Positions 33,939 through 43,700 of a stretch of 64,000 nucleotides of DNA are shown here, one piece after another. Position 1 is the stretch's first letter. Every line of letters begins with the position of its first letter. The notes below the pieces were generated by a model. The model had not been told where the DNA came from and did not search any database. It saw nothing but the letters and a program-made list of their open reading frames with translations. The DNA is from DASZBX01 sp035943635 (GTDB lineage: Bacteria > Actinomycetota > Actinomycetes > Streptomycetales > Catenulisporaceae), in assembly GCA_035943635.1 (NCBI GenBank), contig DASZBX010000031.1, forward strand, positions 1 to 64,000, in the 5' to 3' direction. Made by a program: the position numbers and the translations under genes.

Positions 33939-34706
33939 ATGCCCGGCCCCGTGCAATCCATCGAACGCGCCGCCGCGATCCTGCGGCTGCTCGCCCGCGG
34001 CTCCGGCCGGCTCGGCGTGGGCGAGATCGCCACCTCGCTCGAACTGGCCAAGGGCACCACCCACGGCATCCTGCGCACCCTGCAGGGCGTGGGTTTCGTC
34101 GAGCAGGACAAGGCCAGCGGCAAATACCAGCTCGGCGCGGCGCTGCTGCACCTGGGCACGAGCTACCTGGACGTGAACGAGCTGCGGTCCCGGGCGATCA
34201 ACTGGGCCGACGCGCTGGCCTCGCGCAGCGGCGAGGCCGTGCGGATCGGGACCCTGCTGGACGGCAAGGTGCTGGTGGTCCACCACGTCTTCCGGCCGGA
34301 CGACTCCCTGCAGACGCTCGACGTCGGCGCGCTGCTGCCGCTGCACGCCACCGCGCTGGGCAAGATCCTGCTGGCCTACGACGGCGACGCGGCCGCGAGC
34401 CTGGGGCAGGCGGAACTGGAGCACTTCACCCGCCGGACGCTGGCCACCCCGGCGGCGGTCGGCCGGGCGATAGCGAAGGTGCGCGAGCGGGGCTGGGCCT
34501 CGGAGGTGGAGGAGCACACGTCCGGCCAGGCCTCGATCGCGGCGCCGATCCGCGGGTACGGCGGCCTGGTGGTCGGCGCGATCAGCATCGCCGGGGCCGC
34601 GGACCGGTTGTGCCCGAGCCCGGAGCGTCCGGATCCGGGCCTGGTCGTGTTCGTGCAGAACGCCGCCCGGGCGATCTCGCGGGACCTGGGCGCCGGTCGC
34701 TGGTAG
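33939..34706 (+). CDS. gylR: IclR-family glycerol operon regulator
   Basis: A 255-residue IclR-type regulator. The winged helix is MPGPVQSIERAAAILRLLAR with IATSLELAKGTTHGILRTLQ (recognition helix). The ligand domain has GEAVRIGTLLDGKVLVVHHV, LLPLHATALGKILLAY and ASIAAPIRGYGGLVVGAISI. Its position facing glpF-glpK-glpD, and its similarity to Streptomyces GylR, identify it as the glycerol/glycerol-3-phosphate-responsive regulator. Two matching palindromes lie in the divergent spacer. A purine-rich GAAGGGA is somewhat far upstream of the ATG, so translation initiation may be weak. Confidence 0.92.
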   Translation: MPGPVQSIERAAAILRLLARGSGRLGVGEIATSLELAKGTTHGILRTLQGVGFVEQDKASGKYQLGAALLHLGTSYLDVNELRSRAINWADALASRSGEAVRIGTLLDGKVLVVHHVFRPDDSLQTLDVGALLPLHATALGKILLAYDGDAAASLGQAELEHFTRRTLATPAAVGRAIAKVRERGWASEVEEHTSGQASIAAPIRGYGGLVVGAISIAGAADRLCPSPERPDPGLVVFVQNAARAISRDLGAGRW

Positions 34707-34992
34707 CGGCGGCCGGCGGAGTTGCGGCGGCCGGCGCGGGCGTGGGCGCGGCGCCTGCGAGCCCGGCGGCCGTCGGAGCAGTCGGGAGCGCAGCGGCATC
34801 CGGGCTGCGCGGCCGCCGCGCCGCCTTGATCGAAGTCTTCCCGCCGGACGGGACTACCGCCGGGCGGCCCGCGGTTGTGGTTGTCAGGGAGGGAGTGGCT
34901 CCGCACCTGCTGAATCCACTGGTTTTCGTCCACCCCTGGCCGCCTGACCAGGCCCGGTCCGCTCGACCGGATCGCCGAGAGAAGGAGTTGCA

Positions 34993-36507
34993 ATGGTCGC
35001 GCGCTATGTGATGTCCGTGGACCAGGGGACGACGTCGACCAGGTGCATCCTGTTCGACCACGGCGCGCGGCTGGTGTCGATGACTCAGCGTGAGCACAAG
35101 CAGTACTATCCGCGGCCGGGCTGGGTCGAGCACGACGCGATGGAGATCTGGCGCAACCTGGAGCACATCGCCCCGGAGTCCCTGGACCGGGCCGGGGTGT
35201 CGGCCGACCGGATCGCGGCGGTCGGGATCGCCAACCAGCGCGAGACGACCGTGCTGTGGGACCGCAGAACCGGGCTGCCGATCGGCCGGGCGATCGTGTG
35301 GCAGGACACCCGCACGGACGCCCTGGTCGCCGACTTCGAGCGGCGCCCGGACGCGGCGCTGGTGCCCGAGCGCTCCGGGCTGCCGCTGGCCACCTACTTC
35401 TCCGCGCCGCGGATCCGCTGGCTGCTGGACCACACCCCGGGCCTGCGCGAGCGGGCCGAGCGCGGCGAGGTGCTGTTCGGCACGATGGAGAGCTGGCTGG
35501 TGTGGAAGCTGACCGGCGGCCCGGACGGCGGCGTGCACGTGACGGACGTGACCAACGCCAGCCGCACCCTGCTGATGGACATCAGGACGCTGCAGTGGGA
35601 TCCGCAGCTGCTGGACTTCTTCGGCGTCCCGGCCGCGATGCTGCCCCGGATCCGCTCCTCGGCCGAGGTGTACGGCCGGGCCACCCGCGCGCTGCCGGGC
35701 GTGCGGATCGCGGCCGCGCTCGGCGACCAGCAGGCCGCGCTGTTCGGCCAGACCTGCTTCGCCCGCGGCGAGGCCAAGTGCACGTACGGCACCGGCAGCT
35801 TCCTGCTGCTCAACACCGGCGAAACCCCGGTGCGCTCGACCCACGGCCTGCTGACCACGGTCGGCTACCGGATCGGCGACGAACCGGCCGTGTACGCGCT
35901 GGAGGGCTCGATCGCGGTGACCGGCTCGCTGGTGCAGTGGTTCCGGGACGGCCTCGGCCTGATCTCCAGCGCCCCGGAGATCGAGACCCTGGCCCGGACG
36001 GTCCAGGACAACGGCGGGTGCTACATCGTGCCGGCCTTCTCCGGCCTGTACGCCCCGCACTGGCGCAGCGAGGCCCGCGGCATCATCGTCGGCTTGACCT
36101 CGTACATCACCAAGGGGCACCTGGCCCGGGCGGTGCTGGAGGCGACCGGCTGGCAGACCCGCGAGGTGGTGGACGCGATGAACGCCGACTCGGGCCTGGC
36201 CCTGACCACGCTCAAGGTCGACGGCGGGATGACCGCCGACAACCTGCTGATGCAGTTCATCGCGGACGTGCTCGCGGCGCCGGTGGTGCGGCCGATGGTG
36301 GCCGAGACCGTGTCGCTGGGCGCCGCGTACGCGGCCGGCCTGGCGGTCGGGTACTGGCCGGATCTCGAGGGCCTGCGCCGCAACTGGCACCGCGCGGCCC
36401 AGTGGATCCCCGCGATGGAACCGGAGCGCCGGGCGAGCGAGTACGAGAACTGGCAGCGCGCCGTGGAACGCACCTTCGACTGGATCCAGCCCGGGCAGGC
36501 CGAATAA
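34993..36507 (+). CDS. glpK2: Second glycerol kinase
   Basis: A 504-residue FGGY kinase, clearly a paralogue of the glycerol kinase at 31.2-32.7 kb: VMSVDQGTTSTRCILFDHGA, IANQRETTVLWDRRTGLP, CTYGTGSFLLLNTGET, YALEGSIAVTGSLVQWFRDG and LKVDGGMTADNLLMQFIADV. All active-site motifs are retained. Divergence is spread along the gene, consistent with an old duplication or separate acquisition. AAGGAGTTGCA precedes the ATG. It follows gylR after 286 bp with no obvious GylR box, so its regulation may differ. A different polyol cannot be excluded. Confidence 0.93.
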   Translation: MVARYVMSVDQGTTSTRCILFDHGARLVSMTQREHKQYYPRPGWVEHDAMEIWRNLEHIAPESLDRAGVSADRIAAVGIANQRETTVLWDRRTGLPIGRAIVWQDTRTDALVADFERRPDAALVPERSGLPLATYFSAPRIRWLLDHTPGLRERAERGEVLFGTMESWLVWKLTGGPDGGVHVTDVTNASRTLLMDIRTLQWDPQLLDFFGVPAAMLPRIRSSAEVYGRATRALPGVRIAAALGDQQAALFGQTCFARGEAKCTYGTGSFLLLNTGETPVRSTHGLLTTVGYRIGDEPAVYALEGSIAVTGSLVQWFRDGLGLISSAPEIETLARTVQDNGGCYIVPAFSGLYAPHWRSEARGIIVGLTSYITKGHLARAVLEATGWQTREVVDAMNADSGLALTTLKVDGGMTADNLLMQFIADVLAAPVVRPMVAETVSLGAAYAAGLAVGYWPDLEGLRRNWHRAAQWIPAMEPERRASEYENWQRAVERTFDWIQPGQAE

Positions 36508-36531
36508 GGCTCTTGAGTAGAATCCGGGTTC

Positions 36532-37164
36532 TTATTCGCTCGCGCTGAGGCGGATGACCGCGCCGTCCGGGAGATCGTGCACCTGCCGGGCGATCGGGCC
36601 GCGGATCCGCATGGCCTGGGCCGCGTCGCGCACGACCAGGTTGTCGAAGTCGTACTCGCCGCCGCCGACGAAGTAGCGCAGCGGGATCAGCCGCTGGCCG
36701 GGGGCGAGCGGGCCGTGCTGGTCCTGGTAGGACCTGGCGAAGGTCGCCGCGCCGTTGACGTCCGGGTCGGCCAGCAGCCAGGCCGCCCAGTCCGCCAGGC
36801 CCGGGCCGAGCGCGATCCGCTCGGCGGTCTCCGGGTTGAAGGTGACCACCTGCGCGTTGGCGACGATGCCGAACTGGACGCCGAACAGGTCCTGGCCGAA
36901 GCAGAACACGTCGTCGGCGAGCGTCCCATAAGTGTTCTTCCAGGTCGTGTCGGTGTTCCAGGCCATCAGTTCCGGGCCCGGGCCCTGGCCGCCGGCCTGG
37001 AAGACCTGGACGCCCGCGTTGAACAGGGCGAAGCCGTTGAGCCGGGACAACAGCTCGCCCAGCTCGGCCAGCGGGCCGGATTCGAGGCCTAAGTCCAGGT
37101 CGATCGGCGGTCCGAGCGGGCCGCGGGCCCGGCCGAGCAGGTCTTCCAGCGCCGCGCCGATCAT
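36532..37164 (-). CDS. SMI1/KNR4 (SUKH) family protein
   Basis: A 210-residue soluble SUKH-like protein starting at MIGAALEDLLGRA (GAGGAG upstream). It contains the family's sandwich strands: NGFALFNAGVQVFQAGG, LMAWNTDTTWKNTYG, VFCFGQDLFGVQFGIV and VTFNPETAERIALGPGL. SUKH proteins often act as immunity proteins against polymorphic toxins (established knowledge). No toxin gene is adjacent here, so it may be an orphan immunity gene or a housekeeping SUKH protein. It converges on the second glycerol kinase, 24 bp from its stop. Confidence 0.8.
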   Translation of the reverse strand: MIGAALEDLLGRARGPLGPPIDLDLGLESGPLAELGELLSRLNGFALFNAGVQVFQAGGQGPGPELMAWNTDTTWKNTYGTLADDVFCFGQDLFGVQFGIVANAQVVTFNPETAERIALGPGLADWAAWLLADPDVNGAATFARSYQDQHGPLAPGQRLIPLRYFVGGGEYDFDNLVVRDAAQAMRIRGPIARQVHDLPDGAVIRLSASE

Positions 37165-37341
37165 CCCTGGGGTCTCCTCAGGTCGTGGGTGACGGTGTCC
37201 GTGCCCCCGGTAAGTTACCGATGCCGAAAAGCATAGGCAATCCGGGGGCCGGCGCCCTAGTAGTTGGTGCGCGCAAGCATACGAAAGATCGCCCGGAGCC
37301 GCGTTCCCCACATGAGCCGTCCAGCCTCTGGCGCCGCCGAG

Positions 37342-38166
37342 TCAGCGCACGTATCTCGGCAGCGCGCCGACCCCGCCGGAAGCCGAACCCGGGTTCGCCG
37401 ACGGCGACGGGCCGGTGGACCCGGCCGCGGGCGAGGCCAGGGTGCTCTGGGCCTTGGTGACGGCCTTGGTGAAGAACGAGGAGGCCAGCTGCGAGGAACC
37501 GCTGCCGACCTGGAGGTAGAAGTACTGCACCTCCACGTCGCCGAGGTTGCCGACGGCCAGGTACCCGTTGGTCTGCACGCCGTTCACGGTGCCGTCCAGG
37601 CGCACCGCGGCCGACGGGCCCGGGGTGAAGGTGATCGGGCTGAGCGTGAAGTCGAGTGTCGTGTCGTCGGAGGTGATGCTGAGCGTCTTGCAGATCTTCA
37701 GGGCGGCGCTGTCCCGGGCGTAGTCGGCGGTGAGCTTGGCCGGGGTTTCGGCGAGCAGGCCCTCGGTGAGGAACGGGCCGTTGTCCCCGACCTGCAGTTC
37801 GGTGCCCTGTTCGGTCTGGTCGGTGCCGGAGGCGCCGTTGAGCAGCGGTTGCAGGGCTTTGCAGCCTCCATAGGTGGTCGGGCCGTCGGTCGCGGTGTCG
37901 TCGGTGGAGGTGCTGAAGGTCTGGCCGAGGTCGGTGGCGGTGAGCAGCGCGGCCTGGAGGGTGTCGGTGGACGGGAGCGCGGGCGACGCCGCCGGGACCG
38001 CGGCCGGGGCGGCGCCGGGCGCGTCGTCCTGGGCCAGCGCGGCGCCGGGCACGCCGGCGGCGAGGACGAGTCCGGCCGCCGGGACGGCCAGCCGGCCCCA
38101 GCGGGAGGGCACGTGGGCGGCGCGGGAGGCGGCGGCGGGCGGGGACGCGGAACGCAGTCGGGCCAT
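37342..38166 (-). CDS. Secreted protein with PknH-like sensor domain
   Basis: A 274-residue exported protein. The signal peptide has a basic start and the core LAVPAAGLVLAAGVPGAALA, followed by an Ala/Pro linker. The domain from about residue 68 (LQAALLTATDLGQTFSTST, YGGCKALQPLL, LKICKTLSI, GYLAVGNLGDVEVQYFYLQV) resembles the extracellular PknH_C/sensor fold of actinobacterial kinases and lipoproteins. It has two cysteines that could pair. The tail is Ser/Pro/Gly-rich. It lies 24 bp after the zinc-ribbon membrane gene and is probably in its operon. Confidence 0.7.
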   Translation of the reverse strand: MARLRSASPPAAASRAAHVPSRWGRLAVPAAGLVLAAGVPGAALAQDDAPGAAPAAVPAASPALPSTDTLQAALLTATDLGQTFSTSTDDTATDGPTTYGGCKALQPLLNGASGTDQTEQGTELQVGDNGPFLTEGLLAETPAKLTADYARDSAALKICKTLSITSDDTTLDFTLSPITFTPGPSAAVRLDGTVNGVQTNGYLAVGNLGDVEVQYFYLQVGSGSSQLASSFFTKAVTKAQSTLASPAAGSTGPSPSANPGSASGGVGALPRYVR

Positions 38167-38190
38167 GAGACGGGCTCCTTCGCAGGACGT

Positions 38191-39027
38191 CTACCGGTGG
38201 TGGTGATGGTGGGTGAGGCTGCGCCGGGACGGGCGCGGCGCGCGGGAAGCGCCGGGTGCGCCGGGCGGAATCGGGGCCGTGGGCATCGTGCCGGGGTCGG
38301 TGCTGCCCGCGTACGCGGCCGGCGGCTCTTGCGCCGCGCGCGAGCCGCCGGAGTACCGCGGCAGCGGGTCGAGCAGTTCGGGAGCCGACCGGCGGACCAC
38401 CGCGCCGACCAGCGCCAGCACCGAGGCGGCCAGGCCCAGCGGCGCGCCGAAGGACCAGCTGAAGGACACGCCCGCGACCGTGGCGCCGTCGCCGGGCTTG
38501 ATCAGGAACGCCATCAGGGTCAGCAGCATGTTCAGTCCGCACATGACCGCCAGCAGCTGCCAGTGCGGCAGCGGCATGCGGCGGGTGGGCCGCCTGATCA
38601 TCGTGCGGGCGAACAGGTATCCGGCCACGAGCAGGCAGACCACGAAGATCAGGAAGCGCCAGCCGCCGGCTCCCGCGCCGAGCGCCGAGGTGCTCAGGAA
38701 GGTGGTGTCCGTGCCGAGGGTGGGGTCGGAGAAGGACAGCGAGTACCACGGCAGGTACAGGCTGACGAAGAGCAGCACGGTCCCGGCCAGCGCGATCAGG
38801 TCGCCGGTGCCGAGCCGGCGCAGCTCGATCGTGGTGACCGGGTCCGGCGGCGCGCCGCGGCCCGCGGCCGACGGCGGCGCGGCCGGGCGCGGGGCGAACG
38901 CGCTGGGGACCGGGATCGGTCTGGGCGGCGGCGGCCCGGTCGGGGCGAACCCCGGCGCGGGTGTGCCGCACGACGCGCAGAAACCGGCCCCCTGGTCGAC
39001 GGCCGCACCACAAGCCGAACAGTACAT
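38191..39027 (-). CDS. Zinc-ribbon four-TM membrane protein
   Basis: A 278-residue protein: an N-terminal zinc ribbon (MYCSACGAAVDQGAGFCASC), a Pro/Ala-rich linker, then four hydrophobic segments (ALAGTVLLFVSLYLPWYSLS, LIFVVCLLVAGYLFA, LLAVMCGLNMLLTLMAFLI, GLAASVLALVGAVV). I chose ATG 39027 because GAGGAGG lies upstream and the ribbon then begins at residue 2. The C-terminus ends in five natural histidines and an arginine. No catalytic motif is visible. This layout is common in actinobacteria and is of unknown function. It is probably transcribed with the PknH-like secreted protein. Confidence 0.8.
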   Translation of the reverse strand: MYCSACGAAVDQGAGFCASCGTPAPGFAPTGPPPPRPIPVPSAFAPRPAAPPSAAGRGAPPDPVTTIELRRLGTGDLIALAGTVLLFVSLYLPWYSLSFSDPTLGTDTTFLSTSALGAGAGGWRFLIFVVCLLVAGYLFARTMIRRPTRRMPLPHWQLLAVMCGLNMLLTLMAFLIKPGDGATVAGVSFSWSFGAPLGLAASVLALVGAVVRRSAPELLDPLPRYSGGSRAAQEPPAAYAGSTDPGTMPTAPIPPGAPGASRAPRPSRRSLTHHHHHR

Positions 39028-39187
39028 TCCGCCCACCTCCTCGGCCACGCGGCCGCAGCGGGCACACGCGGGCTCGACCCATCAGGATGTCATCAATCCA
39101 TGATCACCCCTTCGGCCCAGCCGTACCACTCAGGTGGCGGACGAATACGCTCCGTGACCGACACCTTATGCCGCCCATCAGGCCGGC

Positions 39188-40210
39188 TTAAAGGGCGGCG
39201 CCCGGATCCCCGGCCTCCGCGGACGGATCGGCCTCGTCCGCCTCCTCCACGACGCCGGGCAGCCCGGCCAGCTCCTGGCACGCGTCCCACAGCTCGCCCC
39301 GGTCGGCGGCGGACTCGCGGGTGGAGTTGAGGTAGTACTCGGGCCGGACGGCGCGGTCGTGCCAGAACAGCCCGGCGCGGCGCCCGGGCTCCTCGGCCGC
39401 GGCCAGCCAGACGAACGTGTCCGCACCCTGATCCGGGCTGCGCAGGATCGGCCGGGCCAGCACGGCGAACTTGGTCAGCGACTTGGCCAACCCCGGGGTG
39501 GTGGCCCAGCCCGGATGGGCCGAGTGCACGACGACGCCCGAGCCCTCGAGGTGGTCGTTCCACAGCTTGGCCAGCACGACCTGCATCCGCTTGGTGCGGG
39601 CATAGCCGGTGGTCGGGCGGTACGGGCGCTCGTCGTACTGCAGGTCGTCCACGCGCAGCGGCTGGCCGTACATGCCGCCGGAGCTGACCCAGATCACCCG
39701 CGCGGACCCCTGCGCGGTCATGGCCGGGCGCAGCAGCGCGGTCAGCAGGTGCGGGCCGAGGACGTGGGTGGCGAACATCAGCTCGTTGCCCTCGGCGGTC
39801 TCCTTGCGCTCGGTCGGCATCACTCCGGCGTTGTGGATCAGCACGTCCACCGGGCCGGTCAGTGCGGCCGCGTAGTCGCGGACCTCGGCCAGCAGGCTGA
39901 CGTCGCACTCGTCCACGGTGAGCCGGGCCCCGGGCACGGCGCGGCGGATCTCCGCGCAGGCCGCCTCGCCGCCGGCCCGGCCGCGCACGACCAGCCGGAC
40001 CTCGGCCCCGAGCCGGGCCAGCCCGCAGGCGGTGGCCTTGCCCAGGCCGGCCTTGGCGCCGGTGACCACGGCGGTCTTCCCGGCCAGCGCGTCCGGCCGC
40101 GGGTCGGCCGGCCACCAGCGGCGGCGGATCAGGAAGCCGATACTGCCGTATCCGGCGAGGGTTCGGTCCAAGGCGGTGTCCGCCATCGTGCCCAGTCGTG
40201 TGGTGTCCAC
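39188..40210 (-). CDS. Short-chain dehydrogenase, DHRS12/retinol-dehydrogenase-like
   Basis: A 340-residue SDR. An N-terminal ~45-residue extension (LAGYGSIGFLIRRRWWPADP) precedes the cofactor site AVVTGAKAGLGKATACGLAR. VLIHNAGVMPTERKETAEGN, VIWVSSGGMYG (Ser) and TTGYARTKRMQVVL (YxxxK) follow, then VHSAHPGWATTPGLAKS. The extension and the HPGW-TTPG segment match the DHRS12-like group, which acts on lipophilic alcohols or ketones (inferred). GTG 40210 has GGGAGGACAGACC upstream. Confidence 0.88.
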   Translation of the reverse strand: MDTTRLGTMADTALDRTLAGYGSIGFLIRRRWWPADPRPDALAGKTAVVTGAKAGLGKATACGLARLGAEVRLVVRGRAGGEAACAEIRRAVPGARLTVDECDVSLLAEVRDYAAALTGPVDVLIHNAGVMPTERKETAEGNELMFATHVLGPHLLTALLRPAMTAQGSARVIWVSSGGMYGQPLRVDDLQYDERPYRPTTGYARTKRMQVVLAKLWNDHLEGSGVVVHSAHPGWATTPGLAKSLTKFAVLARPILRSPDQGADTFVWLAAAEEPGRRAGLFWHDRAVRPEYYLNSTRESAADRGELWDACQELAGLPGVVEEADEADPSAEAGDPGAAL

Positions 40211-40746
40211 GGTCTGTCCTCCCTGGTGCGGTCGCGGCGCTGCGACCACGTACTTCCACAGTAGGGTGCCCAGGGGATGGAATCTCGGCAACAACGGGCG
40301 AGTCGCGGGGGCTTTCCGAACGTCTTGTCGAATGCTCTTCGGCCTATTCCGGTGAATCGGGCACCCGGGGAACCGCCGGGGCGCCGGAATGCGGGGCCGA
40401 CCGCGTTCCGGCGATTGCCGCGGGAAAGGTCTGCACAATGCGCAGCGCCGCAATCTTCGCCGACACTCCTGCCGGATCGGGGCGAGACCGGCCTGATCCC
40501 GCGTCAGTCGGGCGACCCGGCCGCCGGGGCAGCTCAGTGGGCTCGGTTACCGTATCATCACGATCAGATCTCGAATGTCCGAGATCCATCCGCACCGCAC
40601 GGGTTCTGCGATTGTCTTGACCAAATCTTGGCCGAGAGCCCGGACCCCGGCCGGTCGGCGCCGGCACTGCCGCCCGCGCGGGCCCGACACCGGTGAATGC
40701 GCGGCGGGAAGCACCGGAAAAGGAACGTCCACGCAGGGAGGGGTGC
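40211..40746. other. Long control spacer upstream of the kinase-GTPase operon
   Basis: This 536 bp stretch has no supportable gene. It separates the divergent SDR from the kinase and holds an AT-richer patch around 40549-40630 with TATCAT, TTGACC and the inverted repeat at 40567-40586. Confidence 0.5.
40567..40586. promoter_or_regulatory. Candidate operator of the kinase-GTPase-vWA operon
   Basis: GATCTCG-AATGTC-CGAGATC is a perfect inverted repeat (7 bp arms, 6 bp spacer) 160 bp upstream of the first start codon, in the spacer's AT-richer region. The cognate regulator is unknown. Confidence 0.45.
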
Positions 40747-43700
40747 ATGGCGCTCGGCAATCTCGGGCCCGAGGATCCGGAGCGGATCGGGGGTTTCGAG
40801 ATCAAGGCGGTCGTGGGCAGGGGCGGGTCCGGGAAGGTCTATCTCGGCCTGGATCCGCACGGCAACGCGGCGGCCGTCAAACAGCTCCTGGTGAAGCGGG
40901 ACCTGAACGACGCGACCAGCCGGGAGCGGTTCCTGCGGGAGATCCGGACGATGGGCCGGATCGACAGCGCCCTGGTCCCCCGGCTGGCCGACTTCGACGA
41001 GCTGTGCGACCCGCCCTGGCTGGCCACCCCGTACATCCCCGGCCCCTCGCTGCTCGAGGCGCTCGGGCGCGGGCCGCTGCCGGCCGGGTTCACCTGGTCG
41101 CTGGCCGGGGCGCTGTGCAGCGCGCTGGACACCATCCACCGGGCCGGGGCGCTGCACCGGGACCTGAAGCCGTCCAACGTGATGATCGCCCGGGACCGGT
41201 TCGTGGTGATCGACCTGGGCCTGACCCGGTCGGTGGACGGCTCGGACCCCGGGGTCACCGCGGTCTGGATCTCGGCCGGCACCCCCGGCTACATGTCGCC
41301 CGAGCAGATCAAGGCCCTGAAGGACGCGGAGAAGCCGGCCGACGTGCTGTCCCTGGCCGCCACGGTCTACCACGCCGCCACCGGCCGGGCCCCGTTCCAG
41401 GAGCAGCTGTCCGGCGGCTTCCCGCACACCTCCGGCCCCGACGGCCCGGCCCGGCCGACGTACCCGGACGGGCTGCCGTCCCGGCTGCGCGAGTTCCTGC
41501 GCCGCGGCCTGGAACTGGACCACACCCGGCGCGCGTCCCTGGCCGAGCTGATGTGGCTGCTGCCGTCCGACCTGGAGACCGGCTTCGCCGAGACCGTGCC
41601 GATCCCGGTGCGCCAGGCCCAGCTGGTGCTCGAACTGGACCTGAAGCGGCGCGGCGGGTTCACCTACCCCCTGCACACGCCCGACCCGCAGCGGGACCTG
41701 ACCACGGTGATGGAGCGCACCCGGGAGGGCGCGCTGCACAACGCCGCCCGGATCGCGGCCGAGGCCAGGGCCGCGGGCGGAACCGGGGACGGGGCGATCG
41801 TGACGGTCCGGCTGGCCCGGGCGGCCGGGGTGGCCGCGCTGACCGAGGCCGAGGCCCGGGCGCAGTACGAGGCCGCCCGCGCGGCCCTGCCCCCGGCCAC
41901 CGCGGCCGACCAGATCCTGTCCGGGCCGCTCGGCCGGCTGGCCGCGGCGTTCTCCCGGGAGCAGCTCGACAGCGCGATCGTGGTCGAGCTGTGCGCGGAG
42001 CACTGCGCGGTGTGGGAGTTCACGGCCGGCCCGACGCCCCCGCGCGAACACCGGATACCGTGGACCACCCTGCTGGACGCCAAGGTCAGGATAGGTAAGA
42101 GCGCTGACGAATCCGGCGACCACCCCGGCGCGCAATCCGTGGCCGGCCAAGGCAATCCGGACTCCCCGGACCCGGCCGACGAGCACCCGACCACCCCGGA
42201 CCTGGCCCACGGCGACCTGCTCCAACTGCTGCTGCTCGGCGGCAAGAACGCCGTGCCGCGCGGCGCACTGCGCCGGTTCACCCCCTGGCTCGGCAACCAC
42301 GAACTGGCCCGGCGCGCCGCCACGGCCGTGCGCACCGCGGTCGACCGGATCGTGGCGAGATCGGCGGCCGAGCAGGCCGCGCAGGCCGGCGAGCGGCCCA
42401 AGACCCCGCCGCTGCCGCCGGCGGCGCCGCTGCTGACGGTGGTCGTGCGCCGGCCCGGGTGGCGGCTGCTGGAACTGGTCGGCGACAACCTGGCCCCCGG
42501 CCCCGGCCGCCCGCACCTGACCGGCCCGCAGAAACTGCCCAAAGTGTTCTCCCAGCTGCTCGACCTGCAGCCGCTGCCGTACCCGGTCGGGCTGGCCACG
42601 GCCGAGGTGGACGAGCGGACCGGCGCGGTCACCCTGCGCTTCCTCGAACTGTTCCCGGCCGGGACCGCGCCCCGGGGCCCGGACTCGCGCCGCACCGTGC
42701 CGCTGGAGCTGCCCCGGCAGGCCCCGGACGACGGCGTCCTGCTGCCGCTGGTCTCCCGCCGGACCGAGCACCCCTACGGCTGGGACCTGATCCGGACCGG
42801 CCGGATCGGCGTCTCGGTCCCGGCCGGGGTGGAGCTGACGGTCAGCCTGCTCGGCACCGCGCACGCGGCCCTGGCCACCCCGGCCGCGCCGCACGGCCTG
42901 CCCGCGGACCCGGTCGGCTGGACCGAGATCCGGGCCATGGTGCCGCACAGCCTGCTGCCGCCGGAGGGCGCCGCCGACGGCCCGCTGGACCTGGTCGTCG
43001 CGGTGGAGCGGGGCAGTTTCGACGGCGACATCGAGATGCGCCGGCGGTTCGCCGTCAGCCTGCTCGACCGCGCCGCGCAGCTGCGCCCGGAGCCCGGGGC
43101 GCTGCGCACCGCGGTGCTGGACTACGGCGACCACCTGTTCGTCTCCCGGGAGTTCGAGCGCCTGGCCCCGGCCGAGCGGCGCCGGCACGACCCGGAGGTG
43201 TGCTGGAGCGGGTTCGGCCCGGCCCGGCGCTCGACCGACGTCGTGCTCGCGCTGACCGCGAAGCCGATCGAGCACGACTACGCCGCGCCGGTCGAGGAGG
43301 CGCTCGCGCACCTGGTCACGGCCGGGTGGAACCCCGGGGCGCAGCACGTGCTGGTGATCGTCGGCGGCCGGCCGCCGCACCAGCCGCAGTGGCGCTCGGA
43401 GATCTTCAACGAGGCCCTGCAGTGCACCAACAACGTGGACTGGCAGGCCACGTTGAACGTCCTGGTCAACCAGTACAACCTGATCTGCGTCGGCGTGATC
43501 GAGCCCTGGGACGCGCACCTGCCCGGGGACAACCCCAAGCCGCAGATCGACCGGCAGGTGCTCAAGGGCTGGAAGGACGTCGTGGGCGGGCGCTACGTCG
43601 ACCTGCCCTGGGCCGACCCCTCGGCGGTGCTGGCCACGGCCGGGGTGCTGCCCGGAACGCGGGCGCCGCGCAAGCCGGCCACCCTGCCGCTGGCCCGTCC

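Noticed and set aside
38191..38220. Five-histidine C-terminus on the zinc-ribbon membrane protein, resembling a purification tag
   Set aside because: It is encoded by natural CAC/CAT codons within an Arg/Ser-rich tail and ends HHHHHR. There is no vector sequence around it.
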